This document shows, one piece after another, positions 23,520-35,500 of a stretch of 64,000 bases of DNA; the first letter of the stretch is position 1; every line of letters starts with the position of its first letter. Under the pieces are notes generated by a model. It worked only from the letters and a program-made list of their open reading frames with translations. It was not told where the DNA came from and searched no databases. A program made the translations under genes and the position numbers. The stretch is from contig CM029372.1 of assembly GCA_017165825.1 (NCBI GenBank), positions 2,784,718-2,848,717 on the forward strand, given 5' to 3'. The DNA comes from Hepsetus odoe (taxonomy: Eukaryota; Chordata; Actinopteri; Characiformes; Hepsetidae).

Positions 23520-23742
23520 GCTGTGGGCAGCGGTGGCCTAGTGGTCAGGGCGTTGGCCGGAGGATCGGGGGTTCGAACCCCTTCCCAATAGGTTGCCCTG
23601 AGGTACCCTTGAGCAAGGTGCCGTCCCCGTCACGCTCCTCCCTGCGATGGGCTGGCGCCCCGTCCTTCGCCCTGTGTGAGCTGGGTTGGACTCCAGCACC
23701 CCCCTGCGACCCTGCTTGGGACAAGCGGCAGGAAAATGAATG
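23520..23742 (+). mobile_element. Composite SINE: common tRNA head joined to a different 3' body
   Basis: The head and first body block are those of the common family (GTGGCCTAGTGGTCAGGGCG, GGGGGTTCGAACCCC, GTTGCCCTGAGGTACCC, AAGGTGCCGTCCCCGTCAC). The sequence then switches to a DANA-like body (GCGATGGGCTGGCGCCCCGT, CTGCGACCCTGCTTGGGAC) ending in AATGAATGAATG. The same joint recurs at 36783-37047, so this is a subfamily and not a chance insertion. Confidence 0.78.
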
Positions 23743-24424
23743 AATGTTCAACTGTTCTGGCAGTGTATTGATGATAAAATCAGCCAGTTCTGTTTCAGAC
23801 AATGCAGAACTGTTCTCCCTTTTTAAATGTCCTTCAGTTTACTCTAGTTGACACAATCTGCAGTCAGGACATCAAAAACTTTGCTATTATTGTGTCAGTT
23901 TTATCTCAACAAGCCATTTTTGTGGAAAGGAGTCTGCATTGCTCACTGGTCGCTCCACACAGTCTCATAATTTCACACACAGTGTCTTCTGATTACAGAG
24001 TTATGAAGAAAATATTTTACTTCTTTAATTAAAAAAACATCCATGCAGGGTTCTTTAAATGACTGGACTGGAGTGTTTGCTCATTTAAGTCAACTCTAGA
24101 TGCTCTCCATTCTTTGCTGGTGACTAACAATGACCACTGGAAACCATTTTTACTACCAATTCAGCTGCATCATACTTAAGCCCATAATGTTTTCCTGAAC
24201 ATTTAGAGAATATCACATGACTACAAAGCTGATTTGTGTATTCTGTTATAGTTTCCTCATTAAAAAATTAACTAAATAAGATGTTAAATTAATATACTGT
24301 TTTCTAGTGAAAGCGACCTTTCCAAACTACAAAGCACTCATGTATAGTGCTCTGGATTAGAGCATCTGCCCAATGTTGTAAATGTGAATAAAGCAAAGGT
24401 GACATAGCAGCACACACAGGACAG

Positions 24425-24545
24425 AAGATAGATAAACAGCCTGAACAGGTTCATCAGTCCATCACAGGGCACACAGACAAACTCACAGTCAGTCTAAGGG
24501 GGCAATATAGCATCCCTACAACCTTCTGATCCTGGGGGCAACTCC
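24425..24545. mobile_element. DANA-like SINE remnant
   Basis: A short degraded piece with TCAGTCCATCACAGGGCACA, a GACAAACTCACAG block and AAGGGGGCAATATAGC, all typical of the internal part of fish DANA-type repeats. The ends are not defined. Confidence 0.45.
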
Positions 24546-24869
24546 CTATCACACAATGCGTGCTTTCCAGATGTCAGTGAAAGTCTGCATAGCTGCTCTG
24601 GCTCTGTGCCACCACAAGATGACAGCACAGGGCGCCTCTTGATGTCACACCAGTTCTATTCCCCATGGCTGCACTGTCCTGACTGTGAGCAAAGACTAAA
24701 AGCTCTGTATTCAATGGCATGACTTTTTTAAGTAAATTTCTTTAATAGTCAGATGTAATTGAGGTTGTTGATGTTCACACTGGGGCTGTGATTATTTATA
24801 GATTTATTGATAATGGCCATGTAAGCGTGTACATTGTGCACAATCCACTGAAACTTTGTATTTGTGAGG

Positions 24870-25085
24870 ACAGAGCACAGCACAGACTGAACTACACCGA
24901 AATGCCACCCCTGCATTTAACCCACACATACCGTGCAGCAGTGAGCAGCCATATTCAGCACCAGGGAGCAGTGATGGGACAGTACCTTGCTCAAGGGTGC
25001 CTCAGGGCAACCTACTGCTCTGGATTTGAATCAACAGCCTTCTGATCCTGGGGCGCAGTTCCTAACCACTAGGCCACCGCTGCTT
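24870..25085 (-). mobile_element. tRNA-headed SINE
   Basis: Minus-strand copy running from a GCAGCGGTGGCCTAGTGG head at 25085, through box B remnant GATTCAAATCC and CCCTGAGGCACCC, to a body with GCTGCACGGTATGTGTGGG. The extreme tail is degraded. Confidence 0.75.
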
Positions 25086-25869
25086 GAAAGAACCTCAAAT
25101 AGTTTTTATTCTTAGTGTTCTTAGTGTTTGAGTTTTTTTAAGTGTAGACATTTTGTCCGGACTAATTCACCATCTTTGATTTTGCACGGATTTTAAATGA
25201 CACAGTGGCAAATATTATGAACAGATATTATGAACTTTTCTCGAGTCTGTGCTTGGCAGACACAAAGCCATTACTGGGCTTATACATAGTGCAAGAACTA
25301 CCCCTGATGTGTGCTCCACCCTTGAGCATCTCTTACCACAGAGCCTGTTGGCTTCTGATGTTCTGTAAAAGCAGCGTCTGGGTGTAGTACTGCAATCCTT
25401 AGGCAGTGTGAGCATGGCTGGTACTGTGAGAGTCAGAACACAGGACGCTTGTTAGATAAGAAGACATGCTTCCAGCAGGTGGTGAGTTGAAGAAGCCATC
25501 ACGTACTTTAATTAAAAACACAGACAAGCCAGTGAAACTTCTGCAGCTGTATCACCAACCGCTGCCTGCTGTTCTTAAAGACAAGAAGAAAGAAACCAAT
25601 GTACACTTTGAAGGAATTCTGTGAGGACAAATCAGCATGACCCAGTTTAATACACTCTGATCACTGCAATGCTTGACTGGGAATGTGTACTGGTGATGTT
25701 TGTTGCCTGATTGGTCTAAAGTGATGAAATTGTGTAGTCACTGCTTTATACTTTTCAGTCATTGTTATCCATGAAAAACAGCTGCTTGCTTCTTTCTGCT
25801 ACAAGATTTGATTTTTTGTTCATTGTAGGTTGTACTGTATCCTAAACCACACTAAACATCTGCTCCACC

Positions 25870-25997
25870 TTAATGAAAAGCTAGATTCTGTCCAGGGTGT
25901 TTCTCTACCTTTTGTCCTAAGTGCACTGGGAAAGGCTCCAGCAGCATCCATGACCTTGCTCAGGATAAGCACCTGAGATAATGAATGAATGAATGAA
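25870..25997 (+). mobile_element. SINE 3'-end remnant with (GAAT)n tail
   Basis: GTGCACTGGGAAAGGCTCCA and TGACCTTGCTCAGGATAAGC followed by AATGAATGAATGAATGA are the usual 3' end of a DANA-type fish repeat. The next SINE inserted in its tail. Confidence 0.55.
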
Positions 25998-26250
25998 TGA
26001 AAGTGACAACCCTTGTCATTGCAAGGTCATGGCACAGCACACGTGAACCACAACGAAATTGGACCTCTGCTTTTAACCCATGCACACTCAAACCCGTGCA
26101 GCAGTGGGCAGCTATTGAAAGCGCCCGGGGAGCAGTGACGGGGACGGTACCTTGCTCAAGGGTACCTCAGAGCAACCTATTGGCAAGGGGTTTGAACCCC
26201 CGATCCTCCGATCATGCGGCTAACGCCCTAACCGCTAGGCCACCATGAAT
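25998..26250 (-). mobile_element. tRNA-headed SINE, well preserved
   Basis: Full set of landmarks in minus orientation: TGGCCTAGCGGTTAGGGCG head, GGGGGTTCAAACCCC box B, GTTGCTCTGAGGTACCC, GGTACCGTCCCCGTCACTGC and a TGTCACTTTCA tail. ATGAATGAATGAA flanks both ends, consistent with a target-site duplication in a (GAAT)n tract. Confidence 0.85.
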
Positions 26251-26659
26251 GAATGAAAACGTCTTGAGTAATGAGGCATAATGTTCAATCTTTTTGGAAC
26301 TCCACTTCTATAGACGTTTCTTAGATGATGGACTGTAGGACTACATTTGGGGTAATAGTGTGATCTGTGCACAGGGAAGCTGGCTAAAGCACACTAAAAT
26401 CACAACACTGCCTCAGAGCTCACAGGAGGCCTCTCTGTAGACTTGCTGTGCAGCCATACATCACAGAGACACACACGTCATTCAGACAGCATTCCTGTGC
26501 TGCTTTATGAAGAGATGGAGCCAGAATGGAGGACACGGCCTCCCCTGTGTATTGAGTGTTATGTTGCCATCTGTCTGACTGCAACACCTCCAGCCATAAT
26601 GGCAGGCGCTGGAGGGTACACACTGATGAGACCAGTGATTAGAGATCACTCTCTCATGA

Positions 26660-26664
<5 letters not shown>

Positions 26665-26714
<50 letters not shown>
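26665..26714. repeat. (TC)n microsatellite
   Basis: About 23 TC units ending in CCTCTTTCG. Simple sequence in intergenic DNA. Confidence 0.92.
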
Positions 26715-27416
26715 TTTCGTACATATGTATTCATATAAATCAGTGTATTTTATTTTCAGAAATATCAGATATTAATCAGCAGTGATTTAATTTAGTACTT
26801 ACTTGTCTGTTGATAAGTAAGTAAAGGAAAGAAGGCACACAAACCTATTCACACACACTAATGTTGCTACCACCATCATCATAGTCATCATCATTCATTT
26901 TCTTTGTTCTCACTGTTCTTTTGAGTATACAGCACATACAGCTCCCATAAAACTACAGTAAACAACAAGTGCATGCAGATGGTGCAGCAGCCATAAAATT
27001 CTTCAACACAGTATTGTGCCATGTTTTAATTTTCCCTGCCAGATGCTGCGCATCACCACATTGATTTCAAGAACATCAGAAACCACATTCGGAGACGAAA
27101 GCTTTGCACAGTGACCGAATAAATTATATGGATATTACATTGTGATATATGGATGATATTTTTTCTTGGCCGTACATTTACAATGACACATGGCCTTGTG
27201 TGTCTCTGAGCTTAATTACTCAGTAGTGCTCGCTGGGTTTTTTGTCTATCCCTCTTCCCTCTCTAGGGGTCAAGAGTAGACGGATATTGTAATTAAAGTG
27301 CGAAAGAGGTCACAGGGTGGAGCAAAGCTGCTGCCCTCATCTATCACTCCTCTGGAGGCCTTGCTGTTGAAATGTCGACTTGTTTGGCGGAACAAGCGGT
27401 GAATGTTTGTTTGTGT

Positions 27417-28974
<1,558 letters not shown>

Positions 28975-30606
28975 TCAGCCACTAGAGATGCACAAGCCAG
29001 TGTATTTCTTCGTGCCGGTCCCAAGCCCGGGTAAATGGGGAGGGTTACGTCAGGAAGGGCATCCAGTGTAAAACTTTACCAAATCAATATGTGGACAATG
29101 AAACAGAATTCCATACCGGATCGGTCGAGGCCCGGGTTAACAACGACCGCCATCAGTGCTGTTAGCCTACAGGGTGCTGGTGGAAATTGGACTACTGTTG
29201 GCCAAAGAAGAAGAAGAAGAGGAGGAAGGCATGTCCAGAGGGAGAAGGAGAGAAAGAAGGGGAGGAGAGTGGAAGTGAGAGTAGGGACTTTGAATGCTGG
29301 CAGCATGACTGGTAAAGGTAGAGAATTAGCTGATATGATGGAGAGAAGGAAGGTTGACATTTTGTGTGTGCAATAGACTAGATGGAAGGGTAGTAAGGCC
29401 AGGTGTATTGGAGGGGGGTTTAAACTGTTCTACCATGGTGTGGATAGAAGGAGGAATGGGGTAGGTGTTATCCTGAAGGAAGAGTATGTGGAGAGTGTTT
29501 TGGAAGTGAAGAGGGTGTCAGGGAGGGTGATGAGTTTGAAGCTGGAAGTTGAAGGTGTGATAATGAATGTTGTTAGTGCTTATGCTCCACAAGTTGGTTG
29601 TAAGAGGAAAGAGAAGGAAAAATTCTGGAGTGAGTTAGATGAAGTGATAGAGAGTGTACCCAGGGGAGAGAGAGTGATGATTGGTGCAGATTTTAATGGT
29701 CATGTTGGTGAAGGGAACAGAGGTGATGAGGAGGTGATGGGTAGGCATGGTGTCAAGGAGAGGAATGCTGAAGGTCAGATGGTTGTAGATTTTGCAAAAA
29801 GGATGGAAATGGCTGTAGTTAATACTTATTTTAAGAAGAGGGAGGAGCACAGGGTGACGTATAAGAGTGGAGGAAGATGCTCACAGGTGGATTATATTCT
29901 TTGCAGGAGGGTCAGTCTGAAGAAGACTGGAGACTGCAAAGTAGTGACAGGGGAGAGTGTAGCTAAACAGCATAGGATGGTGGTCTGTAGGATGACCTTG
30001 GAGGTCAAGAAGAGGAGGAAAGAGAGGGCAGAATTGAGGATCAAGTGGTGGAAGCTGAAGGAGGAGGACAGCAGGGTGGAATTCAGGCAGGAGTTAACAC
30101 GGGCACTGGGAGGTGTTGAAGAGCTACCGGATTGCTAGGAAACTACTGCAGAAGTGATCAGGCAGATGGCTAGAAATGTACTTGGTGTGACATCTGGAAG
30201 GAAGAAAGAGGAGAAGGAAACCTGGTGGTGGAACCAAGAAGTATAGGAGTGTAAAAGAAGAAGAGGGAGGCAAAGAAGACATGGGACAGTCAGAGAGATG
30301 AAGAAAGTAGACAGGTGTACAAGGAGATGAACCGCAGGGCGAAGAAAGCAGTGGCGAAGGCCAAAGATAAGGTGTTTGGTGAATTGTAGGAGAGGTTGGA
30401 CAGTCAAGAGGAAGAAAAGCACCTATACTGATTGGCTAGACAGATGGATAGAGCTGGGAAAGATGTGCAGCAGGTCAGAGCGATTAAAGATAGAAATGGA
30501 AAGAGGTGAGGATTAGTCAACAGCAGTATGGTTTTATGCCGAGAAAGAGCACTACTGATGCAATGTTTGCTCTGAGGGTGTTGATGGAGAAGTATTTTTC
30601 AGGGTA
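28975..30606 (+). mobile_element. RTE-type LINE copy 1 (5' end, endonuclease, RT core lost)
   Basis: The copy begins with the 5' leader shared with two other copies (GATGCACAAGCCAGTGTATT). Codons 29035-30138 form one frame with a single stop at 29374-29376. It encodes an APE-type endonuclease with RVGTLNAGSM, VVSAYAPQVG, IGADFNGHVGEGN and CSQVDYILCRR. The stop replaces the codon after CVQ, where the family carries its catalytic glutamate. Degraded frames follow to about 30490. The sequence then jumps to an RT block, QQYGFMPRKSTTDAMFALRV, and ends near 30606. The fingers/palm start, the FADD motif and the 3' end are missing, so the copy is dead. Such sequences are often misannotated in databases as craniofacial development protein 2-like. 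Confidence 0.85.
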
Positions 30607-31351
30607 ATTTTTCATGTGTGTACAAGGATGTGCCTCTGGAAAATCTCTGATTTCATGTGTTATTGTGGTTGGGCTACTAGTTGCTAAATGTTTAAATTCT
30701 AAACTTCAGCTCTGACTCTTTCAGACGCACAACAGACATCTGATTCCAACTCAGCATCAGCCCATGAGCTACATCCGCCCTAAGTGCTTTTTCAAGGACA
30801 CCACTCTGCTTGCAGCCTGCAGCAACATCACATGAATGCCTTCTCTTACTGTGAAGTTCAATAGCACAAATTATCATTACTGGCATGACGGTGTGCGTCA
30901 CCTGCTGCAAACGTTTTTCATCTGTTTTCCATGTTAAACTGAGTCTGTTGTAGAGCATTAAGGTATAAAATACCCTGAACCTTCCAGTCAGTTAGAAAGT
31001 AAATAGTGAGTTTTATTGCAGACATGGGACTGGGATGTCCTCTGTCTAACTCAGTGACAGTCTGAAGTACTTTATTTTAAACAGCATGGGCTGCTTATGC
31101 ATTTTAAAAAAGAAAGGCTATGAGTCCCAAGGTGGTATTGCAGATTCTGGTAGTGACTAAATTTATGTACACCCACCTACAGCATTCTGAATTGAAGGTA
31201 CATGTTTTAAATCATCACATTGCATTGCATTAAAATGATGTATTACATTAGATTACAGAGTACAGTATTTAAACAGGCCTTTACCCAGAGATGCCAAGCT
31301 ACATACATTTTTAATGCTTTTTCTCCTCCCTCCATCCATCCATCCATGGAT

Positions 31352-31500
31352 GGTCAGCGGTGGTCTAGTGGTTAGGAAAATCTTGGGTTTGAATCCCTTA
31401 CCAGTTGCCCTAAGTTACCTTTGAGCTAGGTGCTGTCACTGCTCCCTGGGCGCTTTCAATAGCTGCCCCCTGCTGCAAGAATGGTCACTTTCACTTTCAT
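31352..31500 (+). mobile_element. tRNA-headed SINE, internally shortened
   Basis: GGTCAGCGGTGGTCTAGTGG head, TGGGTTTGAATCCC box B, then a body shortened to GCTGTCACTGCTCCCTGGGC, GCTGCCCCCTGCTGCAAG and a GTCACTTTCACTTTC tail. It is followed directly by a second copy. Confidence 0.75.
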
Positions 31501-31682
31501 GGTCACTTTCGGGCAGCGGTGGCCTAGCGGTTAGGGCGTTAGCCGCATGATCGGAGGATCGGGGGTTCAAACCCCTTCCCAATAGGTTGCCCTGAGGTAC
31601 CCTTGAGCAAGGTACCGTCCCCATCACTGCTCCCTGGGCGCTTTCAATAGCTGCCCCCTGCTGCAAGAATGGTCACTTTCAT
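31501..31682 (+). mobile_element. tRNA-headed SINE, youngest-looking copy
   Basis: GGGCAGCGGTGGCCTAGCGG head, GGGGGTTCAAACCCC box B, GTTGCCCTGAGGTACCC, AAGGTACCGTCCCCATCACT, GCTGCCCCCTGCTGCAAG, GTCACTTTC tail. It is in tandem with the preceding copy and both share the same GCAAGAATGGTCACTTTCA ending. Confidence 0.85.
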
Positions 31683-31689
31683 CCACCCA

Positions 31690-31940
31690 TCATCTGAGCA
31701 ATTTAGAATCTCCAGTTCACCTGACCTGCATGTCTTTGGACCAAGGCCCTAAAAATATATACCGGGGGGGATGTGTTACAATCGTCCCCTAGCATCTCGC
31801 AAAGTACACTGGGGGAGTTGGTTGCCCACCCAATTTTGGTCCCACCATTGTTGGCTTCATGGCCTTTCTTCTAATTACAGGAGGAAACAGACCACAGAAA
31901 CCCACAGCAAACCCAATATGCCACCAAGCCACCATCCAGC
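31690..31940 (-). mobile_element. DANA-like SINE relic
   Basis: Blocks AATCTCCAGTTCACCTGACC, TGCATGTCTTTGGAC and GGAGGAAACAGACCACAG in order match the DANA-type element seen at 12630-12868, interrupted by unrelated sequence around 31760-31860. Confidence 0.5.
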
Positions 31941-32199
31941 ACACTAAGTTCACTTCATGATTCCGTACATTTTAAAGATGAATTAAGATTTTATAACACA
32001 TGAAACCTTGTTCCAGGGAAATAAAAAACACTTTGAGCGTTGGACAGAAGGGGGCAGCAGTGAGCAGGCTTTAGGTCGCGCATCTCTCAGCCTGACTACT
32101 TTGCGACAAGCCCCGCCTACTGTCAATTATCAACCAATAGTAGACGTCTTTCTACCCTAATCATGAATTAGTAGCCAATCAGAGTGTTGGATAAGTTAT

Positions 32200-32499
32200 T
32201 ACGGGCCACTCTAAACACTGGGGCGGTGCTCTCTTGAAAATGAGCGTCTCAGGATCAGAGCGTGGTTCAGTTTCTCCGGGAGGGAGGATGCTCTCGGACT
32301 GACTCTTCACCGTGAACTCATATCTGTCCCGTGGCGCCGGACGTGGATTATATGAGAGTTTTTCCGTCTTTCTTTTGACGCTTTCTGAACTTGAAGAGCT
32401 GTGAGAGGGTCTGGTCATGCGCGCTCTCCGGCGCATCAGGAGGGACCAGTGATGCGGGCAGGAAGAAACGGGGCGACCATCACTTTTCTCTCCTCCGCC
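32200..32499 (+). promoter_or_regulatory. CpG-rich promoter and 5' UTR region of nell2
   Basis: The GC and CpG content rises sharply just upstream of the nell2 start codon, against AT-rich flanks. An in-frame ATG at 32452 would add 16 residues, but it has a C at +4. The ATG at 32500 sits in CCGCCATGG and is preferred. The transcription start cannot be placed exactly. Confidence 0.55.
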
Positions 32500-32548
32500 A
32501 TGGAGGTGCTGCAGCTCTCCATCCTGCTTCTGCTCGGCGCGCTGTCGG
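32500..32548 (+). CDS. nell2: nell2 exon 1
   Basis: Codes the signal peptide core MEVLQLSILLLLGALS and one extra base before a GTAGGC donor (phase 1). The Kozak context CCGCCATGG supports this start. Confidence 0.85.
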
Positions 32549-35500
32549 GTAGGCGACACTTCACACCCTCTCTAGAGAGGAGCTCTGTGTCCTGTCAACG
32601 CGCCTCCTCCGTCCCCACTTTCTGAAGCTGCTCAGTCTTCACTTCTCCTTCTGCTCCATCCTTTCAGCATCCCTGATTTTAGCTTCAGCTTTTACACGGA
32701 CTCTGTCATTTTCTGCTTTTAGGTTTTAAAATGGACTCTTATTTTATTTTTCTACTTTTCGTTTTTAAAGTAAGCTCTTTCTTACTTACTTTAGTTTTAA
32801 GTTTTAACTTTATTTTTCTAGTTTGGACTGCTTTTTTCCCCTCCAGTTTCTGTTTTTAAAATTGGTTTTATTTGGTCATTTCCCATTTTCAGGCTTTACG
32901 TTGACCCTGCTTTATTTTTCCAGTGTGAGGTTTCATGACTGATACAGCTTTTTCATTTATTTTTTTTAGTTTCTGGTTTTAAACTTGACTCTGCCTCTAA
33001 TTTTCCCAGTTTCTATTTTTAAAGTAGACTCCTATTTTTATTTCCCATGCTCAAGTTTTAAAGTAGACTCTGCTTTTTACTTCCCCAGTTCCGGATCTTG
33101 ATTTGAACGTTGTTAACGGTTCCAGTTCCAGGTTTCAAACTTGATTCTGCCTTTTATGTTTGCAGTTTCTGGATTGAGATTGACTCTGCTTTTATTTGTC
33201 CAGTTTCGGGCCTTGGGATTGACCCTGCCCTCCGCATCGATGTCTTTGAAGAACTGAATATTGAAGAGTCTTATGCAGGAGTTTCCCAAGTCCAGGGTTT
33301 CCACAATGACAGCAGGGCCTTTCTGTTTAAAGGTAGGACCTGGAACGCCCACTCTGTGGTCGTTAACACTGAACAGTGTCGCCCTTTGTAGAAATGTCCT
33401 CTGGGAGGTCACGGTGTATGTTTATATTCAGTTTTTTATGCATTTTTAAATGTGATTAAAGTGATCAATCCTCGGCGGGCATGTAGTGTGCAGCTGCTTG
33501 GAACGCCATAGTTTTGCCCTCCACTTAATCTTAATCTCTCATGAAAAATGGATCACAACGAGAGCAAAACAGCAAGCAGCATAGTAAACAGGTTAGCAGC
33601 CACCCCTGCTGCTCCAGAGGCTCATCCATTAATGCCCTCGGTAACCACTACCATATGCAGGACATGTGGATCTGCAGGTCTTCCGCATGGACTCCATCTT
33701 GAGACATTTTGTCCCCAGTTCTTATTATTTCAGTAACAAAAGTGCAGCTTACATAGCTATATTTTCATCATCAGCTAAACGGCAAATTAAAGTACTCCAC
33801 AGCATGTGCACAGTGTGTGTTGAGGCCTGATGTATTATTTATTTATGTGTTATTGGCCGACTGTTTTGCTTTACAGTGAGCAGGAACGGATGCTTTTATT
33901 GCTTGGGGAGCAGATTCAGGACACACTTTGTTTTGTAGAGCCAAACACATACATCGCAGGTAGCGATGGGAGGTCTATTTCAGACATGTTAATGCTTATA
34001 TGCACACAATGTGCACAAATTCCAAAACATATCCTAAGAAATTAGGTTTATTTTTAAGTTTATTGTTTTTTTTGGGTTTTTTTTCTCTGACATTTGGGAT
34101 CTCTGTTGGGGTTTAAATGTAAAAATGTTGTTTTTATTCTTTTTTAATTAAAAAATATTTAGAAACGTTAGAGCAGAAGTGTTCAGGGTATAATTATTGA
34201 ATTGATGCATGTGCTGTTCTCACTCACTTGTAGCAGACTAGATGTGATCTAAGTGGGCTCATATTTTATGGTGCGATGGCGTGCCTCGTTGAACTCGCGC
34301 TGCTTTTTTGAGTTCGGGAAAGTCAAGATGCTCACAGTCAGATAGTGCTGCTTGTGTGTAAAACAAAAACAAAACAAAAAAAAAAACCCTAATTGAAAGC
34401 ATTTGCATTAGAATTAAGTTGCTCGTTTTTAGTGCTCCATTTATTTCTAATGTGAACGATCCATGGGTTGTTATTCATTGCAGCAGTGTCTGAAAAGCCT
34501 CAAAGCACATTCTGTTTAAGTACATAAACAGTGAGTATACTAAAAGCTGCTGATCTATATCAGTTGCTGGGAAAAGCATCCTGCATTTTTCTTGTATTTT
34601 AATTTTCCCCGTGTATTTTCTCCCCTGAGGTCCACTTTTTATGAGTTTTTTTTTGTACTGAACAGTCTCAATTCATGTTTCAACCTTTTGCACTATAACA
34701 GGCCAGTTTGACTACTGTGTTCTTAAGATTTATGCAAATCGCTTTGGTTCTGATCGGCAACCCTGTGTTATGCCTAATTTAAAAGAAATTAGACTGAGCT
34801 GAAACATTTCTTACACCTGTATTTTCAGTGGGAGGGGCTAGGCTGAGGTTATGGACGAGAGAAAGAACAGAACATTTTAATATACTATATCCCACTCTTT
34901 ATATCCAATAAAACTGAAGAAAACCAAATTTTCATGATGCAAGCCCTTTGATATTAGCTGACAATCCCTACAGTCAAAAAGCAAACCCATGGTGAAGTGA
35001 AAGTGACTATTAGTCTTTTTGAGCACACAGCGCACCGTGAACCACAACGAGATGCATCCTTTGCATTTACTCACACACATGCACATAGTGCAGCATTGGG
35101 CAGATATGACCTGCTTACGGGGAGCAGGGATGGGGACATTACCTTGCTCAATATAATTTTATGGAACTACTGGTCTGGGATTCAATCACCACGATCTTCT
35201 GATTAGGGTCTTCTGATGGGGTCTAGTCCCTGAACACTGCCCTTTTGACTTTAGTACGGACGTCACGCATTCTGGGATGTACACCGAGGTATAACAGAAC
35301 TGTTGCAAACAGGAGACTTAGCTAAAACTACAGCAAAATGAACATCCGGACCTAATAAACCTGTAATGACAGATCAATGATGTGAAATAATGTAAAATCT
35401 CATTTCCATGACGAATTTTTTTAAATTTAATCACGCGTAACTCCTCCACCCACTTTGCTGTGATCTTTCCACCTTTTCCATATGCATGATCAGAGCATTT

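Noticed and set aside
23520..23600. Functional tRNA gene suggested by box A and box B
   Set aside because: The tRNA-like part does not fold as a full cloverleaf with acceptor stem and is followed by the SINE body; the same head occurs in many copies.
29035..30138. Host gene encoding a craniofacial development protein 2-like product
   Set aside because: The sequence is an RTE endonuclease with two further copies in the window and no introns; it is a mobile element remnant.
32452..32499. Upstream in-frame ATG as the nell2 start
   Set aside because: Its context is weaker than CCGCCATGG at 32500, and the resulting N-terminal extension would place 16 polar residues before the hydrophobic signal core. 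It is not excluded.
33113..33412. 99-residue minus-strand frame opposite nell2 exon 2
   Set aside because: It is antisense to a well-supported exon and made of the same tandem repeat; no independent support.
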